From assembly GCA_946223075.1 (NCBI GenBank), contig CAMILZ010000006.1, forward strand, positions 1 to 64,000: a stretch of 64,000 bases of DNA. The letters run 5' to 3'. The notes beneath the pieces were generated by a model. It worked only from the letters and a program-made list of their open reading frames with translations, was not told where the DNA came from and did not search any database. Both the position numbers and the translations under genes were made by a program. Of the stretch, positions 23,064-33,034 are shown piece after piece. How positions within the stretch are numbered: position 1 is the stretch's first letter; each line of letters opens with the position of its first letter. The DNA is from an uncultured Dermabacteraceae bacterium (GTDB lineage Bacteria > Actinomycetota > Actinomycetes > Actinomycetales > Dermabacteraceae).

Positions 23064-24249
23064 AGTTGGACTGTGGCACTACGCATATGTCAACCCGAGC
23101 ACCCCGGAATTTTCAGAGCTTAGCCCTGAGAAATTGGTGTCGTTTCTTCCGCTCGAGGCGATTTGGCCGCATGGAACTGCTGACTTTTCGCTAACTATCG
23201 AAGCCGGATCGGGAAATTCCTATACCCAGTTCCGGAAAGGCGATGTCCTGGTGCCGAAGGTGACTCCGACCGTCTTTCATGGTAGAGCGATGGTGGCCGA
23301 GGTGAACATGCCTGTAGGGCTTGCAACATCCGAGGTGCACGTATTGAGGGCTAGGCATAATGCTGACCCTCGGTGGCTTATCTACCAAATGCTTACCTAT
23401 CGATTTTTGGATCGAGCTAGAGGGAACATCACCGGAGTGGGCGGCCTACAGCGGATTTCGACGCAGTATTTGGAGTCGTATAAAGTCCAATGCACGGACC
23501 TTGAAACTCAGCGGCGCATCGCGGACTACCTCGACTATGAGGTCCGTGAGATCGACGCCCTGATCGCAGAGCTCAGTGAATTGATTGAAAACCTGGAACT
23601 GAGGAGGGCGGCAAAGACTGACGCGCTTGTGAAAGCTTCAAGATGTGATGATTTGCCGCTTGGGATCATTGCAGACATAAAAATCGGTAAAATGCTTGCC
23701 GCGTCCCCGGGTGCGAAGGGCAAAGATTTGCCTTATTTGCGTGCGGCTCACATTCAACCTGCTGGTCTGCTGGATTTAAGTGTCGAAGAGAAACGAATGG
23801 AGTTCTCGTCAGCTGAGCGTGAAGCCTTCTCCCTTCGAAAAGGAGATATCTTGATTGTGGAAGGCGGTGCCGGTTACGGACGTAGTGTATTGCTTTCTCA
23901 AGATTTTCCTAATATGGGATTTCAGAACTCTGTAAATCGAGTTCGAGTTAAAGAATCCATGGTAGACCCAAAGTTCGTGTACTACATGTTGCAGAGTGCC
24001 AAGATGAATGGTCGTATCGAGATGGTGTGTGACACTGCGACCATCCCTCATTTCACTAGTGAGAAAGTGTCGAGATTTCGGATCCCGGTTCCTTCCTTTG
24101 AGAAGCAGCGGGAGATCGCGGACGAGCTGGATCGCGAGACAGCCGAGATGGACTTCCTCATCAAGGAAGCAACGGAGCTTATTGAGAACCTCAAGGCGCG
24201 GAAGACGGCGCTGATCACTGAAGTGGTGACGGGGCGGAAGAAGGTTTAG
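23056..24249 (+). CDS. hsdS: Type I restriction-modification system, specificity subunit HsdS
   Basis: A 397-residue specificity subunit with two target recognition domains (about 1-155 and 205-345), each followed by a conserved helical spacer. The two spacers show the same pattern (RRIADYLDYEVREIDALIAELSE and the later REIADELDRETAEMDFLIKE), as expected for the internal pseudo-repeat. The recognition domains define a bipartite target that cannot be read from sequence alone. The second domain is more AT-rich than its surroundings, consistent with domain exchange. It starts inside the hsdM stop region (8-bp overlap) and ends four bases before hsdR. Confidence 0.94.
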   Translation: MTEVGLWHYAYVNPSTPEFSELSPEKLVSFLPLEAIWPHGTADFSLTIEAGSGNSYTQFRKGDVLVPKVTPTVFHGRAMVAEVNMPVGLATSEVHVLRARHNADPRWLIYQMLTYRFLDRARGNITGVGGLQRISTQYLESYKVQCTDLETQRRIADYLDYEVREIDALIAELSELIENLELRRAAKTDALVKASRCDDLPLGIIADIKIGKMLAASPGAKGKDLPYLRAAHIQPAGLLDLSVEEKRMEFSSAEREAFSLRKGDILIVEGGAGYGRSVLLSQDFPNMGFQNSVNRVRVKESMVDPKFVYYMLQSAKMNGRIEMVCDTATIPHFTSEKVSRFRIPVPSFEKQREIADELDRETAEMDFLIKEATELIENLKARKTALITEVVTGRKKV

Positions 24250-24252
24250 GTC

Positions 24253-27200
24253 ATGGTGAACCCGATTCATGAAGAGGCAATGGAGCTGACGATCTGCCGT
24301 GCGCTTGCGGCGCAAGGATGGATCTGGAACGAAGGCGCGAACGATCGAGGCTTTGATCCGGAACTCGGGCTGTTTTCCGGTGATGTGCTTCATTGGCTTG
24401 CCACGCAATACCCGCGCGAATACGAGCGTGCGATTCCCGCTGACGCAAGCGAGGTAGAGCGAAAATCGCGAGAGAGCAGGCTGCTCGGGCGCCTCGCGAA
24501 AGAACTCGATCGCAAACCTCGGCTCGACGGCATCACGAGGAAAGTCGATGGTGGGCTGCTCGGCACACTTCGCGACGGATTCTCCTTCACACAGGCAGAC
24601 CTCGGAACCGTCACCTTCCCCGATATGGCGGGATTCTTCCCCTACGACCCCGCAAAAACAGACGCCGTAGAAAAAGCACAGTCAAACCGCCTGCGGGTGC
24701 TCCAACAGGTCCACTTCGAAAAGGGCAACGGGAGCGAAATTGACCTCGTGCTGCTCGTCAACGGTATCCCCGTTGTCACGATCGAACTGAAAACCGACAA
24801 CACCCAGTCGATCGATGACGCCGTCGCGCAATACCGCCGCGACCGAAAACCCAAAAAATCTTCGCGCCCGCTCTTGAATCCGGGGCGGTGCCTCGTGCAT
24901 TTCGCAGTCTCCTCGAGTGAAGTCATGATGACCACCGAACTCAAGGGCAAAGACACCGTGTTCCTGCCCTTCAACCAAGGCACCGAAGAAGGCCGCGCAG
25001 GAAACCCCGCCAACCCCGAAGGGTACCGCGTCGCATATTTGTGGGAGAAAGTCTTCTCGCCCGATCTGCTGCTGCGAATCCTCAAGGACTACGCGCTCTG
25101 GGAACCTTCCTCCAAAGGCAACGACGGCAGGCTCGTGTTCCCACGCTTCCACCAGCTGCGCTCAGTGGAACGCGTCACCGAAGACATGAGCAAAGGTGCC
25201 GCCGGAAGGCGCTACCTCATCCAGCACTCCGCCGGATCCGGCAAAACAAAGACCATCGCCTGGCTCGCCCACCGCGCCAACAAGATGCTGCACGAAGACG
25301 GCTCGAAGTTATTCGACTGCGTCATCGTTGTCACCGACCGCACGTCGCTCGACCGCAACGTCGCCGATGGTCTTTCGCTCCTGCAAGCCGCCGAAGGCAT
25401 GGTCCAAAACATCACGAGCGACGACACCTCAAAATCGGAAAAGCTCCGGCACTACCTCACGCAAGGCAAGCGGATCCTCTCCACCACGATCCAAACCTTC
25501 CCCGCGCTCGCGAAGCTCATCGAAGACTCGCCGGCGCTGCGCGGCCGCAGGTGGTTGTTGATCATCGACGAGGCCCACTCCTCGCAGCACGGCAAAGCCT
25601 CACGCTCCCTCCTCGAAACGCTCTCGGACCTCCCCGGCGACGTTGCGGAAGCCGCGAAGCGTGCAGCCGATGCCGCCGCTGATGAGGGGGAATCAACCGA
25701 CGGCAGCCTTACGCGCGTCGAAAAGGACCACCGCACGAGGCTCGAAGACTCTGCCGTCGCGAAAGCCACCAACATCACGATCGTGGCGTTCACAGCGACG
25801 CCCAAAGCACGCACCCTCGCAGTCTTCGGCGAGAAAGATCCTGAGAACCTCGACCGGCGCTATCCGTTCGACCTGTACTCGATGGCGCAGGCCATCGACG
25901 AAAACTTCATTCTCGACGTTCTGCAGAACTACATCTCCCTCGACCTCTACGCGAGGATTGAAGACAAGCTCGGACGCGAAGACGACGTCGTACTGGGGGA
26001 GGCCACCGCAGCGCTCGTACGGTTCGTGCGCTCGCATGAAAAAACCATTCACGCCAAGGCTGAAGTGGCAGTCGAACACTTCCACAACAACGTGCGGCCG
26101 CTGCTCGGCTCGACCGCGAAGGCCATGGTCGTGTGCGACGACAGGATGGGCGCCTACACGTGGTTCAGGGCGGTGCAGGACGTCATCGCGAGTAATCCGA
26201 AGTACCGGGGAATGCAGGCCCTCGTCGCGTTCTCCCAGCCGCTCGACGTTTCCAAAGACCCCGACGTTGAGCAGATCGTCACCGAGTCCTCGCTCAACAA
26301 CGAGAACGTGCCCGACGGTGCCCGGCGTATGGAAACCACCAAAATGTTCGATGGCGACAGCTACAAGTTCCTCATCGTCGCCAACAAATTCGTGACCGGC
26401 TTCGACGAGCCGCGGCTCTCCGCGATGTATGTCGACAAGCCGCTCTCCGGGGTGCTCGCCGTGCAGACGCTCTCGCGGCTGAACCGCACGCTGCCCTCGA
26501 GAAACAAAACCAAAACCTACGTCGTGGACTTCGTGAACTCACCCGAAGCAATCCTCGGCGCATTCCAGCCGTACTACTCGCAAGCGACTATCGATACGAG
26601 CGTTGACCCAAACGCTCTACCCGATCTCGGACGGCTGCTCGACTCCTCGCCTTTCTACGACAAAGACGAAATGGAGGCGGTCGCGAACGTCGTGCTCGAC
26701 CGCGACATCGACGTGAGGCGCAAGGACTCGCTGCTTCAAGGCAGGATCGGCCCGATCGTCACGAGGTGGACGGACATGTACCATGCCGCCATCCTCAATG
26801 ACGACGCCGACGCCAAAGCCATCACCACCGACTTCCGCGCAAACCTCGTGAAATACGTGCACGCGTGGGACTTCCTCAGCCAGTTCATCGATTTCCAAGA
26901 AGTCACGCTCCATAAGCGCGCGGTGTTCGCGGACATCCTCGCGCGCAATCTCAAGCTCGGAACCCGCGGTACAGAAGACGACTTTGTGACGGGAGTGGAC
27001 ATCGTCGCGACCGCAGTTACAGGTGACGTTGATAGTGGGGAAACGCTTGAGCTTGACATCGATCAGGCGCGCGCGCCGCTTCCCGTCCCGGGATTTGACG
27101 GGCGTGTGTCTTCCGGCGGTGAAGGCGACCCGCTGCAGGGAGCGTTTCAGCAAGCGGTGGAACAGGTCAACGAACTGTTTGCGGCAGCCGGAATCGACAT

Positions 27201-27717
27201 TTCGGATTCCACGAGCAGACGCAATGTTTATGCGGTGTGGGAAAAGCTCACGGGCGACGAGGAGGTCGAACAGCTCGCGAGTAAAAACTCCGAGAGTGCG
27301 CTCTCAAAGTCCCATACGATGCGTCGCAAAGTTGTCGAAGCACTGTTTGATATCGATAGCGATCAAGAACAATTTAGTCAGATGATGCAGGGCAGCGAAG
27401 ACGCGCTCGACGTCTTCGTTAAGGCCATGTCGCGCCTCGCCGCCGCCGCGAATGAGGACAAGAAAAACGGCATTGAGCCGCGAGAAGAGGAATCAACGGT
27501 CGAAAAACGGCTTCGCGGACTCCTCGACGTTCTGCGCGCGAACAATGACGGCAGCATCGTGGAGGAAAAACTCGCGATGAAACTCGATCAGGCGCTCACA
27601 ACGCGCGGCAGCACCAACGTGTTCGAGATCCTCCGCGCCGAGTTCGTCGCGAACGCCCTGCCCGTCGATGGGGTTCTCTTCGAGCGCGTCGCGACGTACG
27701 CGATGCAGAACTACTAG
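24253..27717 (+). CDS. hsdR: Type I restriction-modification system, restriction/translocase subunit HsdR
   Basis: A 1154-residue motor and nuclease. The N-terminal PD-(D/E)xK nuclease core shows GSEIDLVLLVNG and VVTIELKTDN (about 158-182). Two RecA-like helicase domains follow, with Walker A HSAGSGKTK near 325-332, a DEAH box (IIDEAHSSQ near 437) and motif III FTATP. A long helical C-terminal part binds the methyltransferase core. Length and motifs are complete, so the system looks functional. The start is the ATG at 24253, three bases after hsdS. No separate promoter is seen, so it is read from the hsdM promoter. Confidence 0.96.
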   Translation: MVNPIHEEAMELTICRALAAQGWIWNEGANDRGFDPELGLFSGDVLHWLATQYPREYERAIPADASEVERKSRESRLLGRLAKELDRKPRLDGITRKVDGGLLGTLRDGFSFTQADLGTVTFPDMAGFFPYDPAKTDAVEKAQSNRLRVLQQVHFEKGNGSEIDLVLLVNGIPVVTIELKTDNTQSIDDAVAQYRRDRKPKKSSRPLLNPGRCLVHFAVSSSEVMMTTELKGKDTVFLPFNQGTEEGRAGNPANPEGYRVAYLWEKVFSPDLLLRILKDYALWEPSSKGNDGRLVFPRFHQLRSVERVTEDMSKGAAGRRYLIQHSAGSGKTKTIAWLAHRANKMLHEDGSKLFDCVIVVTDRTSLDRNVADGLSLLQAAEGMVQNITSDDTSKSEKLRHYLTQGKRILSTTIQTFPALAKLIEDSPALRGRRWLLIIDEAHSSQHGKASRSLLETLSDLPGDVAEAAKRAADAAADEGESTDGSLTRVEKDHRTRLEDSAVAKATNITIVAFTATPKARTLAVFGEKDPENLDRRYPFDLYSMAQAIDENFILDVLQNYISLDLYARIEDKLGREDDVVLGEATAALVRFVRSHEKTIHAKAEVAVEHFHNNVRPLLGSTAKAMVVCDDRMGAYTWFRAVQDVIASNPKYRGMQALVAFSQPLDVSKDPDVEQIVTESSLNNENVPDGARRMETTKMFDGDSYKFLIVANKFVTGFDEPRLSAMYVDKPLSGVLAVQTLSRLNRTLPSRNKTKTYVVDFVNSPEAILGAFQPYYSQATIDTSVDPNALPDLGRLLDSSPFYDKDEMEAVANVVLDRDIDVRRKDSLLQGRIGPIVTRWTDMYHAAILNDDADAKAITTDFRANLVKYVHAWDFLSQFIDFQEVTLHKRAVFADILARNLKLGTRGTEDDFVTGVDIVATAVTGDVDSGETLELDIDQARAPLPVPGFDGRVSSGGEGDPLQGAFQQAVEQVNELFAAAGIDISDSTSRRNVYAVWEKLTGDEEVEQLASKNSESALSKSHTMRRKVVEALFDIDSDQEQFSQMMQGSEDALDVFVKAMSRLAAAANEDKKNGIEPREEESTVEKRLRGLLDVLRANNDGSIVEEKLAMKLDQALTTRGSTNVFEILRAEFVANALPVDGVLFERVATYAMQNY

Positions 27718-27737
27718 GCACCTGTTCCCGCGCGAGA

Positions 27738-27766
27738 GGTGAAATCTTGAGACCTAAAGTTTCACG
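27738..27766. repeat. 29-bp imperfect palindrome, first of a pair
   Basis: Begins GGTGAAATCTTG and ends CTAAAGTTTCACG; the outer GTGAAA/TTTCAC arms are perfect. It shares 21 of 29 positions with the copy 40 bases downstream. It lies between convergent hsdR and otsAB. Confidence 0.65.
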
Positions 27767-27777
27767 AACGCTTCGGC

Positions 27778-27806
27778 GGTGCCACCTTAGGCCCTAAAGT
27801 GTCACC
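27778..27806. repeat. 29-bp near-perfect palindrome, second of a pair
   Basis: Begins GGTGCCACCTTAGG and ends CCTAAAGTGTCACC; only two paired positions and the centre mismatch. It ends six bases before the otsAB stop codon and could act as a terminator for both converging genes, although no T tract follows. Confidence 0.65.
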
Positions 27807-27812
27807 CTGCTT

Positions 27813-30071
27813 TTACCCCGCGCGCTTCGCGAGCAGCTGCGCGAACAGCTCCGTGACCTCTTCGGGATCGGCGATGCGGAAGCTCGCCGCGGTCTCGCCG
27901 CTGCCAACCTTGATCGTGAGATCGCTCTCGCTCGCCCGATTGAACACGGACTCGTCGGTGACATCGTCGCCCAGGTAGAGCCACGCGTCGCACGCGCACG
28001 CGCGGGCGAGGGCCTCGATCGCTTCGCCCTTCGTCGCGGGGATTACGGAGAACTCCACGACGGCCTTGCCGGGCGTGACCTTCGCGTGGCGGATCGAGCG
28101 CGCATACTCGAGTGCCTCTTCGGTCGCGTTCGCGGCGCCGCGGCCCTTCGCGTTGCGCGTGTGGAGCACGGCGGCCGTGGGCTTCTTTTCGACCTCGGTG
28201 CCCGGGTACTTGCGGGAGATCCGCTCGAGGGAGGCCGTGATCGAGGCGAGCTGCGAGCGGCGCTCATCCGTCATCGAAAGCGACGACGAATCGAGGATCC
28301 CCGCGTCCATGCTCTCGGGAAGCGCCCCAACCTCGGCGCCGTGCGAGCCAATGAGCACCACCGAGCTTGGCATTTCCGTGAGCGAATCGAGATCTTCGAG
28401 GGAACGGCCCGAGACGAGCGCTACGTTCGTGCCGTCGAGGCCCGAAAGGGAGCGAAGGGCCTGAAGCGACTCGGGAAGGGCGAGCGCCTCATCGCGGTTC
28501 GCGACGATCGGTGCGAGAACTCCGTCGAAATCCGACGCGACTAGCACTCGCGGCGTTGCTGCGAAAGCCTCGAGTGCAGAATCGAGTTCGGCGCGCGGCG
28601 GGCAAGCGTCGGCACTGAGAGTGGGGCGAGCCGGAGCCTTCTTGGCTTCCGCACCCCGGTCACCACCCATGCGTTCGAGCGACTCGAGGAAGTCCGACGC
28701 CCACCGCTGCACATCGTGATCGAACACCTGGCGGCGAAGCGAACGCATGTTGTCCTGCTGCTCCTCCTCGCTCATCGCGAGCGCGTGGAGGATCGCCGAT
28801 TTGAGCTCGTCAATGTCGTGTGGGTTGACGAGGGTCGCGGCGCGCAGCTCATCGGCCGCGCCCGTGAACTCCGAAAGCACGAGAACGCCGCGCTCATCAA
28901 CGCGTGAGGCGATGTACTCCTTCGCGACAAGGTTCATGCCGTCGCGAAGGCTCGTCACGAGCACAACATCCGCGCACATGTACAGCGCGGTCATGTCGGT
29001 GCGGGGGAACGTGCGGTGCATGTACGAGATTGCGGGGCGGCCAATCGGGGCGAAGTCGCCGTTGAGGCGCCCGACGGTCAGCTCGATCTCATCGCGCAGT
29101 TGCCTGTATGCGTCGACCCTTTCGCGCGACGGGGTCGCGACCTGGATCATCGTGACCTCGTGCGGGTCGATCGCGCCGTCGTTGAGGAGCTCGCCGTAGG
29201 CCTTGAGGCGGTGGCGGATGCCCTTCGTGTAATCGAGGCGGTCCACGCCGAGCACAACCTTCTTCGGGTTGCCGAGCTGCTCGCGAATTTCCTTCGCCCG
29301 CGCGAGCACGGCCGGATCCTTCGTGAGCTCGTCGTACACGCTCACGTCAATGGAGATCGGGAAACAGCGCGCTTCGACTGTGCGGTCGTCTTCAAGGCCG
29401 AGGCCCGGGACGACGATCTGGTGTTCGTTCGCGCGGTAGCCGAGGATCTGCCGCACACACGTCGTGAAGTTGATGGCATCGCGCTCGCGCTGGAAACCGA
29501 GCAGATCCGCGCCTAGCAAGCCCCGCAGAACCGAGTCGCGCTTTGGCAGCTGCGCGAAAAGCTCGAACGGGGGGAAGGGAATGTGGTTGAACCAGCCGAT
29601 CGTCACATCCGGGCGGAGGCTGCGGATCATCTCGGGAACGAGCTGGAGCTGGTAGTCGTGCACCCAGATCGTGCCGCCCTCGGCAGTCGCGGCGGCCGCG
29701 GCTTTCGCGAACTTGCGGTTCGCTTCCACGTACACGTCCCACCACGTGCGGTGGAAGTTCGGGTCGGCGATCACATCGTGGTAGAGCGGCCACAGGGTGT
29801 CGTTCGAGAAGCCCTCGTAATACTTTTCGACTTCCTCGGCAGTGAGGGTCACGGGCACGAGATGCATCGTGTCGATGTCAAACGGGGCGATGTCCTCGTC
29901 TGCGCCGCCGGCCCAGCCTACCCACGCGGCTGAATCCGCGTTGCGCATGACCGACTCCATCGCGGTCACGAGACCGCCGGGGCTCGTCACCCACTCGGTC
30001 GAGCCATCGGGGGCCGTTTTGCGATCAACAGGGAGGCGATTGGCAACGACAACGAGGGATGCGCGGGACAT
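27813..30071 (-). CDS. otsAB: Bifunctional trehalose-6-phosphate synthase/phosphatase (OtsA-OtsB fusion)
   Basis: A 752-residue cytoplasmic enzyme. Residues 1-470 form the GT20 synthase OtsA, which joins UDP- or ADP-glucose to glucose-6-phosphate: VVANRLPV at the N-terminus, VWVHDYQLQLVP-type motif IWVHDYQLQLVPEMIR, GVDRLDYTKGI, and SLRDGMNLVAKEYI. A linker (about 475-505, Lys/Pro/Ala-rich) leads to a HAD-type phosphatase OtsB with nucleophile motif DFDGVLAP near 514 and LYLGDDVTDE. The product is trehalose, an osmoprotectant and the feed for GlgE-type glucan synthesis. Many actinobacteria keep otsA and otsB as separate genes, so the fusion is noteworthy. ATG 30071. Confidence 0.95.
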   Translation of the reverse strand: MSRASLVVVANRLPVDRKTAPDGSTEWVTSPGGLVTAMESVMRNADSAAWVGWAGGADEDIAPFDIDTMHLVPVTLTAEEVEKYYEGFSNDTLWPLYHDVIADPNFHRTWWDVYVEANRKFAKAAAAATAEGGTIWVHDYQLQLVPEMIRSLRPDVTIGWFNHIPFPPFELFAQLPKRDSVLRGLLGADLLGFQRERDAINFTTCVRQILGYRANEHQIVVPGLGLEDDRTVEARCFPISIDVSVYDELTKDPAVLARAKEIREQLGNPKKVVLGVDRLDYTKGIRHRLKAYGELLNDGAIDPHEVTMIQVATPSRERVDAYRQLRDEIELTVGRLNGDFAPIGRPAISYMHRTFPRTDMTALYMCADVVLVTSLRDGMNLVAKEYIASRVDERGVLVLSEFTGAADELRAATLVNPHDIDELKSAILHALAMSEEEQQDNMRSLRRQVFDHDVQRWASDFLESLERMGGDRGAEAKKAPARPTLSADACPPRAELDSALEAFAATPRVLVASDFDGVLAPIVANRDEALALPESLQALRSLSGLDGTNVALVSGRSLEDLDSLTEMPSSVVLIGSHGAEVGALPESMDAGILDSSSLSMTDERRSQLASITASLERISRKYPGTEVEKKPTAAVLHTRNAKGRGAANATEEALEYARSIRHAKVTPGKAVVEFSVIPATKGEAIEALARACACDAWLYLGDDVTDESVFNRASESDLTIKVGSGETAASFRIADPEEVTELFAQLLAKRAG

Positions 30072-30235
30072 GATGCTCCTTTACGAAATCACGTGCTTCA
30101 CCTCTGAACGCTATCAATTCTGAATGGGCGCTCGCGTAAAGTTCCGCATCTTTCCACGTGGACATTCGCGCGCTCGTGAGGGCCTGCCACCTAGGGTTTT
30201 GCCTACGGAACGCCATCCACGAGGAAGGAGTAGGC

Positions 30236-31648
30236 ATGCGCGCACACGAGGCAGGTGCCCTCCACGGGAACGATCTCGTTCCCCAGTGGCTGCCCTACCC
30301 GAGCGACGTCAACCACCTCATCGAAGGGCTCTGGAGCGCGAACACGACACGCAACGCTCGCGGAGAGGTCGAGGTCGCCGGCGTGAGCGTTCGGGAGATC
30401 AAGGAACGGTTCGGCACGCCCACCTTCGTAATCGACGAGGAGGACTTCCGCTCCCGCGCCAGACTCTTCCGCGAAACGTTCGAAAAAGCCTTCGCGCCGC
30501 TCGCCGGGGTGGACATGAGCTACGCGAGCAAGGCCTTCCTCTCCATGGCGGTTGCACGCTGGGTGCGCGAAGAAGGGCTCGGTCTCGATGTGTGCTCGGG
30601 TGGGGAGCTCGCGATTGCGCTTCGCGCGGGATCCGACGCTAGCCGGCTCACGTTCCACGGCAATAACAAAAGCGATGCCGAGCTCTCGCTCGCGATCGAG
30701 GCCGGGGTGGGGCGCATCGTGATCGATTCCCTCGAGGAAATCGCGCGCGTCAGCGATATCGCCGGGGCGAGAGGCGTGCGCCAGCGCGTGCTGCTGCGCG
30801 TCACCTCGGGCGTGGAAGCGCACACGCACGAGTTCATCTCGACCGCGCACGAGGATCAAAAGTTCGGCATCTCGATCGCGACGGGGGAGGCCCTCGAGGC
30901 GATCCGACGTGTGGAAGCCGCGGAAGCGCTCGAGCTCGACGGGCTCCACTCGCACATCGGCTCGCAAATCTTCGACACGAACGGTTTCGAGGTCGCGGCG
31001 AGGCGCGTGCTCGCCCTCGCGAAGGAAGGGCGCGACGCGATTGGCCGCCCCCTTACTCACATCGTTCTTGGCGGCGGCTTTGGAGTCATGTACACGACCC
31101 AGAACACGCCCCGAACGGTCGAGCAACTGGCCGAACAGCTCGCCGCGATCGTCGAAAACTCGTGCCGCACACTCGAGCTGGAGATCCCAAGGCTCGGCTT
31201 TGAGCCCGGGCGCGCGATCGCCGGGCCCTCTACGCAGACCCTCTACACGGTGGGGACGATCAAGGACGTCGAACTCGGCGCAGACCAAAAACGCCTCTAC
31301 GTTTCGATCGACGGCGGCATGAGCGACAACATTCGCACAGCCCTTTACGACGCCGACTACTCGTGCTTGCTCTCGGGTCGCACCTCCGAGGTGGAGCCGC
31401 GCATCGTGCGCGTCGTGGGCAAGCACTGCGAAAGCGGCGACATCGTGGTGAAAGACGAATACCTGCCCGGCGATGTGAAGCGAGGCGACCTCATCTCCGT
31501 GCCCGTGACGGGTGCCTACTGCTACGCGCTCGCCTCCAACTACAACAGCGCGCTGAAGCCCGCCGTCGTTTCCGTGAAGGACGGCGAGATTACCGAGATG
31601 ATCCGGCGCGAAACTATCGACGACCTCCTCGCGAGGGACCTCGGCTAG
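30236..31648 (+). CDS. lysA: Diaminopimelate decarboxylase
   Basis: A 470-residue PLP enzyme making lysine from meso-diaminopimelate. The fold-type III barrel has the PLP lysine at Lys99 in DMSYASKAF, HSHIGSQIFD, the phosphate-binding GGGFGV, and the C-terminal signature GAYCYALASNYNS. The ATG at 30236 follows AAGGAG; an earlier in-frame start at 30158 has no ribosome site. It is the first gene of a run lysA-hom-thrC-thrB of the aspartate family, 21 bases before hom. Confidence 0.96.
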   Translation: MRAHEAGALHGNDLVPQWLPYPSDVNHLIEGLWSANTTRNARGEVEVAGVSVREIKERFGTPTFVIDEEDFRSRARLFRETFEKAFAPLAGVDMSYASKAFLSMAVARWVREEGLGLDVCSGGELAIALRAGSDASRLTFHGNNKSDAELSLAIEAGVGRIVIDSLEEIARVSDIAGARGVRQRVLLRVTSGVEAHTHEFISTAHEDQKFGISIATGEALEAIRRVEAAEALELDGLHSHIGSQIFDTNGFEVAARRVLALAKEGRDAIGRPLTHIVLGGGFGVMYTTQNTPRTVEQLAEQLAAIVENSCRTLELEIPRLGFEPGRAIAGPSTQTLYTVGTIKDVELGADQKRLYVSIDGGMSDNIRTALYDADYSCLLSGRTSEVEPRIVRVVGKHCESGDIVVKDEYLPGDVKRGDLISVPVTGAYCYALASNYNSALKPAVVSVKDGEITEMIRRETIDDLLARDLG

Positions 31649-31669
31649 GACACGCGAAGGAAGAGAGCC

Positions 31670-33034
31670 ATGACCACTGCCTCCACCGTTCAGCAGGCCC
31701 GCGGAGCAGCGTCCCTCAAGGTCGCCGTTTTGGGCGCGGGAACCGTCGGAACGGAAGTTTTGCGTGCCCTCGCCACGCGCGCCGACGCCCTCGCCCACCG
31801 CGCCGGTGCGAACCTCGACCTTTGCGGGATCTACGTGCGCAACACGTCGAAGAAACGCGCCGCGCACATCGACACGGCGCTCTACGCGGAGGATCCGCAC
31901 GCTCTCGTGAAGAGCGCCGACATCGTGCTCGAGATGATGGGTGGGCAAGAGCCGGCGAAGACCCTCATTCTTGAAGCGCTCGAGGGCGGGGCAAGCGTCG
32001 TCACCGCAAACAAAGCCCTCCTTGCCGAGGCGGGAGCTGAGTTGCATGCCGCCGCCGCGCGCCACGGTGCCGACCTGTTCTACGAGGCCGCCGTGGCGGG
32101 CGCTGTGCCCATCATCCGCCCGCTGCGCGAATGCCTCGAAGGCGACCGCGTCGAGCGCGTGCTCGGCATCGTCAACGGCACCACGAACTTCATTCTCGAC
32201 ACCATGACCCGCGAGGGTGGGGACTTTGACGACACACTCGCGCGGGCACAGGAGCTCGGTTACGCGGAAGCGGATCCGACGGCAGACGTGGCCGGCCTCG
32301 ACGCTGCGGCGAAAGCGGCGCTGCTTGCCTCCCTTGCCTTCCATACGCGCCTCCGGCTCGACGACGTTCACGTCGAGGGAATCGAGTCGATTACGGCGGA
32401 GGACATCGCCGCCGCGGGGCGCCTCGGGCGCGTCATCCGGCTCCTGAGCATTGTTGAGCAGATTGAGGTTGACGGCTCCGAGCGCGTGAGCGCGCGCGTC
32501 TACCCCGTGATGATTCCGCTCTCGCACCCACTCGCGGGTGTGCACGGCGTCTTCAACGCGGTGTTCGTCGAGGCGGAATACGCGGGCGAGCTCATGTTTT
32601 ACGGCCAGGGTGCGGGAGGCGCGCCCACGGCTTCGGCGGTGCTTGGCGACCTCGTGTGTGCCGCGCGTGGTCTCGCTTCGAAGAGCGGGGGAGAGCGCCT
32701 CGTACTCGGGGAGACGGCGAATGAGAAGCCGCTCGAGGCCATGAGTATCGACGCGCTCGAAAATGCGTTCTACCTTTCGCTCACGACGGTTGACCGGCCA
32801 GGCGTGCTCGCGCGCCTCGCGGGCGTTCTTTCCGAATTGGGCATCTCCATCGCAACGATCCACCAGGACCTCGCATTGGAGTCGAGCGAAGATGGGGGAG
32901 AGGGGACAGCCCACATCGGCATCGTCACTCACCACGCCCGCGAGAGCGCGATGAGCAAAGCTCTCGACCACCTCGCTAGGCTGGACGACGTGAAAAGCGT
33001 TGGCGCGCTCGTGCGAGTAGAAGGGGAGAAGTGA
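31670..33034 (+). CDS. hom: Homoserine dehydrogenase
   Basis: A 454-residue NAD(P)-dependent enzyme reducing aspartate semialdehyde to homoserine. The Rossmann motif [13 protein letters not shown] is near residue 15, NKALLAE near 115, the active-site region [11 protein letters not shown] around 165, and a C-terminal ACT domain ([20 protein letters not shown], about 370-450) for feedback control by threonine, known for this family. It follows lysA and overlaps thrC by one base (TGATG). Confidence 0.97.
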   Translation: MTTASTVQQARGAASLKVAVLGAGTVGTEVLRALATRADALAHRAGANLDLCGIYVRNTSKKRAAHIDTALYAEDPHALVKSADIVLEMMGGQEPAKTLILEALEGGASVVTANKALLAEAGAELHAAAARHGADLFYEAAVAGAVPIIRPLRECLEGDRVERVLGIVNGTTNFILDTMTREGGDFDDTLARAQELGYAEADPTADVAGLDAAAKAALLASLAFHTRLRLDDVHVEGIESITAEDIAAAGRLGRVIRLLSIVEQIEVDGSERVSARVYPVMIPLSHPLAGVHGVFNAVFVEAEYAGELMFYGQGAGGAPTASAVLGDLVCAARGLASKSGGERLVLGETANEKPLEAMSIDALENAFYLSLTTVDRPGVLARLAGVLSELGISIATIHQDLALESSEDGGEGTAHIGIVTHHARESAMSKALDHLARLDDVKSVGALVRVEGEK

